From: Cucumis sativus
Taxonomy: Eukaryota; Streptophyta; Magnoliopsida; Cucurbitales; Cucurbitaceae
DNA: 64,000 nucleotides
Assembly: GCF_000004075.3 (NCBI RefSeq)
Contig: NC_026655.2
Location: forward strand, 24,661,489 to 24,725,488
Direction: 5' to 3'
The stretch's first letter is position 1. Each line of letters begins with the position of its first letter. The notes below the pieces were generated by a model. The model was not told where the DNA came from, did no database searches, and saw nothing but the letters and a program-made list of their open reading frames with translations. Positions 12,820-24,600 of this stretch are shown piece after piece. Position numbers and translations under genes: made by a program.

Positions 12820-12931
12820 CTTCAACCAAGCGATGGGTACTCGTAGATAAATTATTGATATCCAATATTTGTTGACTTCAACCATGCGATGAGTACTCAT
12901 AGATAAATTACTGATATCCAATATTTGTTGA
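12820..12931. repeat. 56-bp tandem duplication, two copies
   Basis: Copies at 12820-12875 and 12876-12931 both begin CTTCAACCA and end CCAATATTTGTTGA. They differ at a handful of positions (for example GGGTACTCG against GAGTACTCA), so the duplication is not very recent. It lies in intergenic DNA. Confidence 0.9.
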
Positions 12932-13637
12932 CGAGTGAAATGTATATGGTTTAAATCTCTAATGTTACCTTACTAATAGATTAATGAATAAAATGAATGT
13001 TTCCAATCTGTAAGAATGAGTGAAAGTGAATTGACAAATGACAACATCCACATTTCATATTGTCTTATTCATATCAGCTATCATTTTGAAAAAGCAGCAA
13101 AGGAAAAGAAAAGCTATTCTTTCGTTTTCTTCGAACTTGTGAAATTGATGACAACGTTTTTTAAGATCATCAATTTCGTATCGGAAACTCAGATTTTGGA
13201 AGCTCCACCGTCGTTTCCTACTCCGTCGAACAGCCACAGACTTCTTCTCTTCTTCTCCAATTTGCAGCATTCTTCTCGTTCTCTTTGAGGTTTTCACTCA
13301 GACACTTTTGCAAATTGCTTTCTGTTTATAGCAAAATCATAAGTTTCTTTTAACATTTAACGACAAACTTATTGGAATCATAGTTTTTTTATAATTTCAT
13401 TGCAATGACCATTTTTTGTTAATTCGATATTAGGTAGGTTTCATGACTCTGAACTTTGTTTTTCATCTTTGTACTTCTTGTAAGTAAACTGGAAGAGAAA
13501 TTAGGATCCTACTGTTCTATTTGTAGTGTTTTTCTTTCTTTGCCAATTGTTTTTGAGTTTGAACTCTATGTTATCTCATAGAAGGGAAAAGCTAGGATTT
13601 TGATATTTATTACTATTATTATTTGCAGGCCCAAAAT

Positions 13638-16600
13638 ATGAATAACCAAACCAATATCAGCAGCAGTGATCGTTGGAGGACAAATTGGACTCCGGCAATG
13701 GAGCAATATTTTATTGATCTTATGTTGAATCAAGTGCACAGAGGCAACAGAATGGGTCATACATTTAATAAGCAAGCATGGAATGACATGCTGATGATGT
13801 TCAATGCTAAATTTGGGTCTCCGTATGACATTAATATATTAAAAAGTCGATACACTAATTTGTGGAAGCAATTTAATGACATAAGGAATCTCCTTGATAA
13901 TGAAGGGTTTTCATGGGATAATGCTAGACAAATGGTCATCGCGGAGAATAATATTTGGGACAGCTTCATCAGAGTGAGTAATGTTTAGACTGACATTTTC
14001 TTATCTTCATTATAAACATGATATTAAAGGATACTACTTATTTACAGGCCCATCCAGATATTCAGTCATACAGAAACAGACCTCTGATAAATTTCAATAA
14101 TCTGTGTTTGATATATGCACATACTGCTGCTGATGGGAGATATAGTATGTCAAGCCATGACTTAGATTTTGATGATGACATTATGGGATTATGTATAGGT
14201 GTGTTTCTGTGTACTTTAAAGTTTAAGATACCTAAATAGTTTGTGCAATTTTTGTTGAAATACAACATCTAGCTTGCAGATTTAAACTGTATGGAGCCTG
14301 CCATCTGTTGTCGTGCGTGTATTTATGCTTGTGGAGTAGTCGAGTTTGAGGAGGATGGATCACAAAAGAAAGAAGGAAAATATTTTAGTTACTTTTTTCT
14401 TACTCAGGCGTGTCACTGCAGTGGTAGATGGAGCTCTATATATCTGGAAAATTGATGAAAACTTAAAGATCTACAATAGAGATTTTGTTCATACAACATA
14501 TTTAGTTGTGGAGATGAGAAATACGTTTCCTGCCTTGATCTATTTTCAGGGTCAAGCACCACTACCCGCTGTCTGCCCTGTTGTTCAGGGTGATAATAAA
14601 TTTGCTTTTTGATATGATCGAATCCTGCATTTTCTAGGAGAAAATGAACGAGAGATTTATTAACTGATGGATCACGGGAAGTCTTCCCACCCCTTTTTCT
14701 AGATGTTAGAATTATTCACCAGTGACAATGGTGTGCTAAGTTGCTTAGATGCAGCAGCATCCTTTTGTGTCATTTTTATTTCTTCTTGTAATTAAGGAAG
14801 TATTTTCTTCATTAACTCTGAAATGTTTGGTTGTTTAAAGAACCATCATATCTTGGTGAACTGTAGTTATTAACATTACTGTTGTAGGTGTTGGCATAAA
14901 TGGGCTTGCCCCTGTGAATAAAGAGAGTTCAAGAACAGGCTGGACTCTTGCTATGGATCAGTACCTTGTGAAACTTATGATTGACCAAGTGAGAAAAGGC
15001 TGTAGGATAAATGGTATTTTCAAGAAGCAAGCATGGGAAGATATGATCACTCTTTTTAATGCTGAATTTGGCTATCAACATAGGAAGAGTTTCTTGAAAC
15101 ATCGTTATAGGAAATTAAAAACATACTATATTGATTTAAGGAATCTACTTGAGGCCAGAGGCTTTTCCTGGGATGAGAAACAACAAATACTGGTAGCTGA
15201 TGACGGTGTGTGGGATGATTATATCAAGGTATACAGTTGTTTTTAACTTTGTTCTCATAAATCGATTAATATCATATTTTATATCTATTACTGCCACAAT
15301 ATAGGCAAATCCAGATGCCCATGCATACAGGAAAAGGACGTTGCTAAACTTTCTAGATTTGTGTCTGATCTACGATGATACAATGAGCAATGGGCATTGT
15401 GATCATATGCAACAATTGGAGCGTTTTGAATGTGCACCTGAGGATAGTGGTAATGCATAATGCCCAGTTGAAACCCAATTATTCTTCAAAAGTAGTAATT
15501 TAAACCATGCAAGTCTTATTTCAAGTCCTTTAAATCATACAAGATTTGGCCAGAAAAAAATGATTTGATTTTTTGTTTGGGCAACGTGTCTTGGACAGTT
15601 GGACCCCTGTTGAACACATGTCAAGTACTTATTAACACAATAGAGATGTGCTAGACCCTAGTTTTTCAACGTCAATGTGGGTTCAACAGCTGTTAGAGGT
15701 GTGTTGAACATTTATTAAGCAAACTAAATGGATACACAATAATAATAATATTGGACAAAAGCAATCAATTTCAAGAAGGGAATACATAAAACTCATTCTT
15801 TTAGGATATAAGTTTATATACATATTGACTTTGAATTTTCTTCTTGTATAAAAGTGAAGAATATATTTCTATATATTTTTAAAAATGTATATTTTAATAA
15901 TTGTTTCTTATAAAATATGTATATTTTGATAAACGTGTCATACCCGTGGACCATGCCCATGTCCTAGATTTAAGAAAAAAAGGATGTGCAACATTATGTA
16001 TTTGTATCTGAGTTTCTTAAATACACTCACTAGTCTGATATATTTATGATATTTATTTCTTTTAAGAAAGAAACATTTCATTTAATAAATGAAATAGAGG
16101 AGAGACCCCATAATTCAATGAAATAGAGGGGAGGCCCCATAGCACCTATAGCCTATAGGTGATTTGCAAAAGAGATTTTCAATTGGAAGATATATTCATA
16201 ATAGCTGTTATTCTCTATAAATACTAAAAACAATGGTTATCTGTGATATCTGCTGCTAGAATGTATTCAATGAAATATTATTGAGAGTAGGACCATAACT
16301 TCTTGTTTTATGGCATCTTTAAATTTGTTTTCTTCTCTAAAATTGGAAATGTCCTGCTTGTAGAAGAAGAAGACATCCAATGCCATGCTGATAGATATTC
16401 TTCAAGCATGCAATGGTCTTTTGAAATGGATGGTTATTTTATTGATCTCATGCTGGAGTCTGTGGGTAAAGTGAAGAAATTTGATTACAATGATGATCTT
16501 ACGTGGACTAACATGATTTCCTCGTTCAAGGAAAGATTTGGACTGGTATTTAACCAAGATTCTTTTAGGAGGCATTTCAAAAGTTTGGAGAAGAAATACT

Positions 16601-19562
16601 TTGATTTGAAAAATATTCTCAAACAGAGAGGATTTTGGTGGGATGAAAGACGGCATTCAGTAAATGCCTACGATGACACTTGGGCTGCATATATTAAGGT
16701 GAGTTTTTTCCTTTCTGCCTCTGGTCCATCAATTCCAATTGATATTGTCTAACCCTTATAAACGTAGGAACATCCACATGCAAAATCTTACAGAACTGGT
16801 CCAATACCTAGCTATAATGATCTGTGCTTGATTTATGGAAATTTAGTACCTGATACTCGGCCGGGGCCAAAACATTTGGACCAAGAAATTGCCAGTGACG
16901 GGAAGGGTGAGTTCTTTCCTTTTTCATAAATGCTTCTTAAAGGGATCTATTCAAACTGGTATTTATGTAGGCGTGTAGCCCCAACCACACACAGACATGA
17001 CACATGAGAAAAATAAAGAAAGAATCTAAAGCAATAAAATGAAATTGTTGATACTGCAGCATTTGTAAAATGAAGTTGTGTCAATTGTATTAGGAATTTT
17101 GTTATAATATAGAATTTGATCTTATTAACTTAGAGGACTTCCCCTTACATATTATTTGTTTTCAATTTTTAAAGATGCCAAAACTAGCCATCGCTATCAC
17201 TGGAGCTCTGATTGGACACCTCAAATGGACAGATGCTTTATTGATCTAATGTTATCTCAAGTTCGCACTGGAAATATGGTTGACAAAAAATTTAACAAAC
17301 AAGCTTGGGATGATATGGTTTCCAAGTTCAATGCAGAGTTTGGGCCTCAGCATGATGAAAATGTGTTAAAAAGTAGATTTTTTAATCTTAGGAAAAGATT
17401 CCATGATATGAAATTCCTACTTAATCAGGATGGCTTTGTCTGGGATGAATTACTACAGATGATAATTGCAGAAGACGACCTCTGGGATGCATACATTGAG
17501 GTACTTATTTCATTAACAATTTGAAATTCGCTAAAGTTTTCTTCTTGAAGTAGGCGCTTATAACTAGATTTTGCAGGAATATCCAGATGCAAAATCTTAC
17601 AAGAGCAGGGCTCTTCCAAATTTTAATGATTTGTTCTTGATATTTGGAAAGGACAATACTTCAAATCACCAACATTATTTATTTAACTCTGTGGATGCTG
17701 ATGACAGTTACCCAGAAGTAAATATTGGTCTCTCTCTTTCCAGCTTACTTTCTGTTAAAAAAATACTAGAATAATTTCTATTATCCAGTACTTCTCTTCA
17801 AGATACATGCAGTTTTTAAACTTCATCATTTGTGAATTCATGTTGCATAATTCACATTTTAGTTTATGCAAGCCAATTGCAGGTCGTCTCAAAAGTGTAT
17901 GTTCATTAGTGCACTTGTTGGAGATTCAAATAGACCAATACCACGCTATGTTTTTATTTATTAAATTTCTGCAACCATTACATCATGTGATTAGTTCCAC
18001 CCTTCTTGAGGCAAAATGCGCTTAGTTACTCTCTCTCTTTAACAAAACATATAATCTTTGTCTAGTCTCTCAGTATGAATTGGTGATGTTTGCCCATCTA
18101 GTTTCTGTTCATTCAATTGCCTATTTAGAGAATTGAATGATTAGAATGGCTTAACTTTGATTATTTTGGCTCAAGTCTTGGAAACAACATCTACAATTTT
18201 CATGTCATTGCCGTTGGGAAAACAGCCTCTAATATTCTGTTCTTATTGTCTTGTTTTTTCTCCAGTAAATGAAGCGGAGGAGCAATTCTTTTCTGATAAT
18301 AGTGATGAGACAATAATTGAATGGACGAATGAGATGGATGATCATTATGTTGACCTCATGCTCGAGCAAGTTCGTAGAGGGAACAAGACCGGATCTACAT
18401 TCACAGATCATGCTTGGGCCTGGATGGTGACCTCATTTAACAAGACATTTAAACTTACGTGTGACAGAAATTTCCTTGAAAGTCGATTCTTTACCTTGAA
18501 GAAAGAATATAAAGATGCTCAACATATCGTTGATCAGAAAAATATGGCACGTGCTGGAATTCACCAATCTACAGCAACCAATAATGAAGTCTCTGAAACT
18601 CACATTAAGGTTTGTGATAGTAATACTATTGAGGTAGATAGAAACGTTATTGGGGTATTAAGGGCATAATAGTAGTAAGGCAAAAAAGTTGTTACTGGAT
18701 GCTGGATTGTAAATAGAGTATGAGAGAGGAGGAAGAGGAGGATTGTAATTTTAGAAGGGTAGGTTCTGAATGCCTGTTTATTTGCCTTGTCATGTATGCT
18801 TGAATATTGGGGATAGGATAGGCTTTGCGAAAACTTAACAGCATATTTAAATGGGTTGTGTGAAGATCTTACTTGAACAATATTTGTTCTATAGATGGTA
18901 CAGCTGTGTTCTTGAGTTCTAAAATGTGTTGTGTGTTTCCACACTGAAAACATGTCGATATCCATGGCGGAAAGTAAATTTTGTTATGTTGGGGGAGCAG
19001 CAAAATCCCATTTCTCAAAAACATGCCCAATTCAATTCAATTTTTTTTTCTGCAGGAGCTTGCAAATTATAGTGAAAGAGGAGGCAGAAGCTTTGATAGG
19101 TATGATGATTCATGCATGATATATGAAGACCAGTTTGAGGATGAAAGATTAGGTAGTTCCAGCATGAATGTACAGGTTGAAGACGGCACTCAGAAAATTG
19201 GTAGAAGTGATTTGTTTGCAGAATGTAAATCTCATGGAAGGAAATGTGAAGTATCTTATCAAAGAAAGAGGTTAAAATCTGCCACTCCATCAACTTTTGT
19301 TGGCAACAAAAAGGTTAAGAGAGTCAAGGAAGAGATGCAGGAAATTGGCAGTAACAAGGCAAGTTTGACGAAAAATGTGGCAAATGTTATAGATTACTCA
19401 ATAGAAAATGTTGTTTCAGCACTCCAAAGTGTCCCAGACATGAATGATGAGTTATTTTTGGAAGCTTGTAAACTTTTAGAAGATGAAAGAAAGGCCAAGG
19501 TGTTTGTTGCAATGGACGTCACGACACGAAAGAAGTGGTTATCAAAAAAATTCTGCCGATAG
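13638..19562 (+). CDS. Protein with five tandem Myb/SANT-like domains
   Basis: Ten coding exons: 13638-13973, 14048-14198, 14888-15228, 15305-15449, 16364-16698, 16768-16906, 17175-17500, 17577-17727, 18266-18609 and 19056-19562. They give about 924 residues. Each long exon encodes one plant Myb/SANT-like domain (Pfam PF12776 type): W-T-x-x-MD-x-x-FIDLML-x-Q-V, a NKQAWDDM-type helix, FNAEFG, then GFxWDE and WDAYIK. Each following short exon encodes its tail (HPDAxSYRxRxLPNFxDLCLIY). The fifth domain is degenerate and lacks the GFxWDE block. The last exon ends in a conserved tail (DELFLEACKLLEDERKAKVF, then MDVTTRKKWLSKKF) seen in proteins such as Arabidopsis At2g24960. Probably a nuclear DNA-binding or chromatin-associated protein. 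The least certain junction is 17727/18266, where the donor G/GTCTCT is weak but keeps phase. 5'UTR exons upstream are likely. Confidence 0.85.
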
Positions 19563-21654
19563 CGTCTTGTGTGGTTTTTTGGTAAGCACTGAAATAAAAA
19601 TTTTATCCTTGTAATCTAGATTATATAGAAATGTAGATTAAACTCTCCCAAAGTAAGGTTTTACCTATTTGCTATATATAGAGAGAGAGATTAAGTCTTA
19701 GACAGGAAATATCTTTGTTTCATGCTTTTGCAGAGTCTTTTTTTTTTCAAATGTCAGTTTTAATTTCGTTTCTTAAAGAAACTTAGAATGTAGTCTATAT
19801 GGTTTGATAAAAGTTCATACATAGTTTCTATAGTTTGATAAGATCTTCACTAATAGTGTCTATGGTAGAAACTATTTTTATGAGAGCTTTACCAAACTAT
19901 AGGAGCTAAATTTAAATTTTCTCCAAATCATAGGAATCAAATAAACAATCTAACCAACTTTCAAAAAAGGCCAAAATAATTCTTTTTCGAGAAACATTAT
20001 CTTCTTAGTTCGTTAAACTAGGTAGATGTGTTTTACTAGGTTTTTGGTTTGGATAGTTTAAATATTTGGGAAATAATTATGAGAAGATCAATTTGATGGT
20101 CTTGTTAAGAATGATCTGACCTTTAGCAGGCTTAATTGGTGAAAGCACGATGGTCATCGTTTGGAAACTTAGTGCAACAAGTAAATATCCTTTGATAGTC
20201 TCGGAGCTATCAATAACATCTGAGTACAGTTTTAGTGTTGGAGGATGTATAGTTAACTCATAACATTCTTCATTGATTCTAAGAACTCTTGTGATTCTTA
20301 CATACACTTAGAATTGGCTCAATTCTTACCAACAAATGTTTCAAGGAAGACTCAGTGTATTGATTTTACTTTATTTGCTTTGACTATTATTGAGAATTGA
20401 GAAATTATAGATGATGACCCTTTGGCTTATAATTATTATTATCATCATCATCATTTATTTTTGCTAATTTTGTAGGATTCAAAATGATCAATGAGACTTG
20501 AATGTGTTGGACTTCCTTTTATTTTGTATTTGGATTTTGAATCTTTCATATTTCTTTGTATACAATTTCCCTTCACTATTTGATCATAAGTTTTATTTCA
20601 TTTTCCTAATTTTTACATGATTTCAATCTCAAAATCTAAGTTTTTTTTTTCTCTTTCTTGTCGTCATTTGTCTAAGATTGCCCTCCACAGGAGTGATTTT
20701 TAATTTATTTATGTAATATACGTTTCTTATTACTAATTTGATGTACATCAAAACGTGCATAACAGATAAACACATGTACATCAAAACGTGCATAGTTCAT
20801 TTGTTATAGTATTCATATTCTCAACTTAAAAATCTGGCTTATTGTCAAAATAAAAATAAATAAATACTTACACAAATAATTTAGAAAGTTTTAAAAAGAA
20901 ACAGTTTTCTTTATATGATTAATTTAACATATTGTGAAATATGTATATTATATGTTGAAGCCACCATGGTTGATGAAGATAGAAAGAAGAAGCAAGTAAT
21001 ATATTAGGGTCTTTTTTTAAAAAAAAATCTTTTTTCGAAAAGGTTGTGAGTTAAGTTTTGAGGGTGAAATGTGTTACTATAGAGAAAGTGTAAAACACTA
21101 TAATTCTAAAAAAAGAAAAAGTCAGGTCGAACAAATAATCTAAATCAACTTAAAATGTTCCTCAAACGGATATTATTTTTGAAAATCTTTTGCATATGAA
21201 GTGTCCTTACGTGTAGTTGATATATCCTAATAGTCAAAAATCAACTTGCATTAAACACATATCAATGTTTGAAACTGATACTTTATTAATTTAAAAGTGT
21301 GTGCGCTTGTGCTTTACATAATAAAACCAACTAATTCAATCTCTGGTTGGTTTGTATATGTAGACTTTCAAACTCCCTTTCTAGTGAGAGTTTTTAAAAA
21401 ATCGACACCAAACGACCGACGGACGGACGTGTATACTCTTTTGTTAATAAATTAATAATTGGAAAGAAGCACACAAAGGAATAGATTGGGCCAATACATT
21501 TACGGCCCAAAAAGGCAAACGCGGGCATTAGTCTCCTTTGTTTGTTTGATCCGTTAAACCCTTCGCCGGCAAAAACCTCTCTTCCACCTCAACTATTCCC
21601 ACTTTTCATGATCGGAGAAATTTGTCACACTGATTTTCAGATTTGGGATTTAAA
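19563..21654. other. Intergenic spacer
   Basis: No supportable gene. A short repeat (ATGTACATCAAAACGTGCAT) occurs twice at about 20.74-20.80 kb. The final 150 bases, beginning near GGGCCAATACATTTACGGCCC, are GC-richer and contain GGCCCA/TGGGCC-type motifs common in promoters of housekeeping plant genes. This fits the start of the Tim44-like gene just downstream. Confidence 0.45.
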
Positions 21655-24600
21655 ATGAATTTTATTACCTTACGTTCACTCCAAACTCTCTATCGCACAC
21701 CAAAGATTCGTCCATTTACTTCTCCGTAAGTACTTCTATATGTAAATTTGTGTTTGTTTTCTAGGAATTTAGAAAGTTTAGTGGCTGATAAGTGTGGAAA
21801 AATGGAAATCTGGCAATAGTTAATTTTTTGGGTGATAAGGAAGCTCAGCTAGGAAATGACTGTTTTTGAGCAGAAGGTAACATTCAGTGATTGTTTAGCT
21901 GGTTGGGAAAAGTATAATTCTGCTGCAAGACTGGAAATGAAATGTATCCTTTACTTGAATGTAGATTATTTTCTTTGCATACTGCGAATTGCTGTATGAT
22001 TATTGTTGGAAATTTTTTTCTTTGTTCTCATTTTCTTCATTGACAAGGGTATTTTTTTTTTATCATTTCTTTTTTTATTTAGTGAGAAATGCGTATGTTT
22101 CGGCTTCTCATTTTGGTCTAACAATGTTATTTTCAAATTGTTTAATGCTCAGGATTGGAAGTTCAGCAAACTATTCATGTGGCATTACAAATGGTAACTT
22201 TGATGATTATTTTCTTACCTCGGACTTAGTTGCAGAAATTTGCTTTAAATTGATATGGTTTTTGGTTGGTTCAGTTAGTCAATTGGGTATTCAGAAAACT
22301 TCTTCTTTCCTCAGTAACAGTCACTCTGCTTTTTCACTGGCTCGGGGACATAAAATGATCATATGTTCTGCCGTGGTAGTTTCCTGAACTTATACCAGTT
22401 TGTTCCATTTTTTGTTTCAATGCGCCAAGATTTATGTTAGTGATAAAATTTTTGTGAATGGTATTCTTTTTCTTTTCCGGTTCATCAAGATTCTTTTTTT
22501 CCTTCTTCATCGTTTTGTTTTATTTTTAATTTTTAAATTACTTAGGCTGCCGAGTTTTCGGTATTCTCGCATGGCATTGGCATTAGGTTGGTGACAACGC
22601 AAGTAAAAGCCCCTCCACAAGCACGTCAAAAGGTGAGTTTATTTTTGCCTGTTGATGACGTTTTTGTTCTTTCAACTCAGTTCTTTCAAAATGATCGATT
22701 GCTCAATAATTCTGGTTATCTTGTTAAAATTTGTTCTACAAATTACTTAATTAATTCTGTTAAACATGAACAAATTCCCATGGCATGATTGACATTACAA
22801 GCGTAAAGACTTGATACCTTGTTAGAACCTTCATGTTTTAGTTTCTTTCACCATTTTTTATTGAACATGAATTGTCAAATATTTTAGTCTTTCATCTCCT
22901 GGCAAAAATCTCTTATTACTTTTGTTTAATCATGCTTGCAGATTGGCCTCAAAGTTACCATGTTGAGTCCTGGATTCATCTATGAACCTTATTCACCTCG
23001 TCAACAACTCCCATTTTGGCAAAGGTTGGTTGAATTGTTAACACTGTTTGATGATACTTGATATGATCTCATTCTACATTCTCCTCGTGGCAACCAGAAA
23101 ATACAATAAAATAGACTTATGTGAATCGAACTGATTAGAGGCAAATAGACTTGTTATAATTTCAATTATGTTGGCAACAATTTACCAGATACTCAATCTT
23201 ACACTAGTATTTTTGGAGCTTGTCATTATTTATCATGTTTTGAGCACCTTTGATGTTTCTGTGTCAGATGGTTCACAAGAAGTGGTTGGAAAAGGACAAA
23301 AGATGATATCATTTTAGAGGTGAAATTGTGTCATTTCAGCCTTTGGATTTTGAGCTATTTTGCTGCAACTGCAAGTTCTTATAAAAAAAGTGATTATTCT
23401 GCGAGTTAACTTATTTATAAGTGTTATTTTAAGGTTGCAATGCCCAATGTTCAATCTTCTACTTCCCTCTTCCTTTTTCCTGGTTTCTTTTCTGTCTAAG
23501 GTTTAGAATTTATCTTTTAATTCTTGCATAGCAGAAGGAAGTAGTACTGATGAGGGAGATGAGATGGAGAGGGTGTGTGCCGATCAAAAGGTGTGTACAA
23601 GATCATAAGGGAACACAAGTGGAGAGGTTGGATTTCGAATTGCTGAGGGATTGCTTGGGGGCAAGCTAGAAAACCCATTAGATTTTTGATGCAGAAGAAG
23701 GTTGAAATCAATAAATCATTAGTGATCTTCTTCCAACTTCTATCTAATGCAAATGAATGGTTTGGTATAGCTTTAACTTGGGAAAATAATTTGGAGATCC
23801 TTGTTACTACTATTGAAATGGAGCTCAAGTCAGAGTTATGTTTATAGTTTGACTTTGTCTTTGACTATTACTTGGTTATAATTATTGTTAGATTTAGCTA
23901 GATCATAGTCTTTCTTTGGAGCTATAACTTTGCTTCAATCTAATGTTTATTCCTCTGAGGTGTTTGACCTAAGAGGTCATAGAGAGATGATTGAGAAGTT
24001 CCTTCTTCATCCACCCTTTTGCGAGAAGAGGACTTTTTATGGCGAGCTACGGTGCAGTTTTGTGGGGGTCTTAGGTTTGGAGGAACAATAGAATTTTTTA
24101 AAAGCTTGAAAGGAATTTGGTTTATGTTTGGTCTTTTTCAATTTGGGTAATAAATTATTTTGTATTCCAATAAATAATTTTGAGATATATTGGATAAAGG
24201 CTCAATACATAGAGGAAAGACTTCTCTTGAGAATGAAATAAAATCTTTGGTGATTTTACAGCTAATTATTTTATTTACAATTAATAGGTCTTTTTTAAGG
24301 TTCCATGTTTCTAACTATGTTGGCAAATCATTTTTGTAATTGACCTTATGTTGGCCTTATTTTTTTTACTTGACTTGAGCCATTTTCTTAGTTTGAAGAG
24401 TTTTGTTATTAATAAAAATAGAACTTATCCCTTGATCATCACCTGAAAAAAAAATCTTCTCAATATACATTGGCTGATTTTCTGATTTGAACGTTTCTGT
24501 TCTAATTTATTATACTAGAATTCGTACTCATGTGTGGAAGTAATAGATATAGGCTGTTTAAGTTGTGGGGTGTGCCTAAAAGTGCGATGGTGTCTTTTCT

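Larger units (their letters stand above)
11532..13637. other. Intergenic: PPR 3' region, SINE, 56-bp duplication, Myb gene leader
   Basis: No coding region is supported. After the PPR stop the sequence is probably 3'UTR to about 11.9 kb. A tRNA-derived SINE occupies about 12.0-12.2 kb and a 56-bp tandem duplication lies at 12.82-12.93 kb. The pyrimidine-rich stretch at 13.2-13.3 kb, followed by TTTGCAG at 13622-13628, is probably a 5'UTR exon and intron of the Myb/SANT-like gene. Confidence 0.5.

Noticed and set aside
14346-14612. Open frame within the Myb/SANT-like gene as a separate gene or exon
   Set aside because: It lies wholly inside the intron 14199-14887, has no family similarity I can see, and direct splicing across it preserves phase.
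15540-16000. TGTTGAACACATGTCAAG-rich intronic stretch as a distinct element
   Set aside because: It resembles dispersed repeat DNA, but no termini, tail or target duplication could be seen.
23517-23828. Antisense 103-codon ORF inside the Tim44-like intron
   Set aside because: No recognisable domain and low-complexity ends; it lies in an intron next to retroelement-like debris. The plus strand here has broken retroelement-like frames, but I could not name the element.
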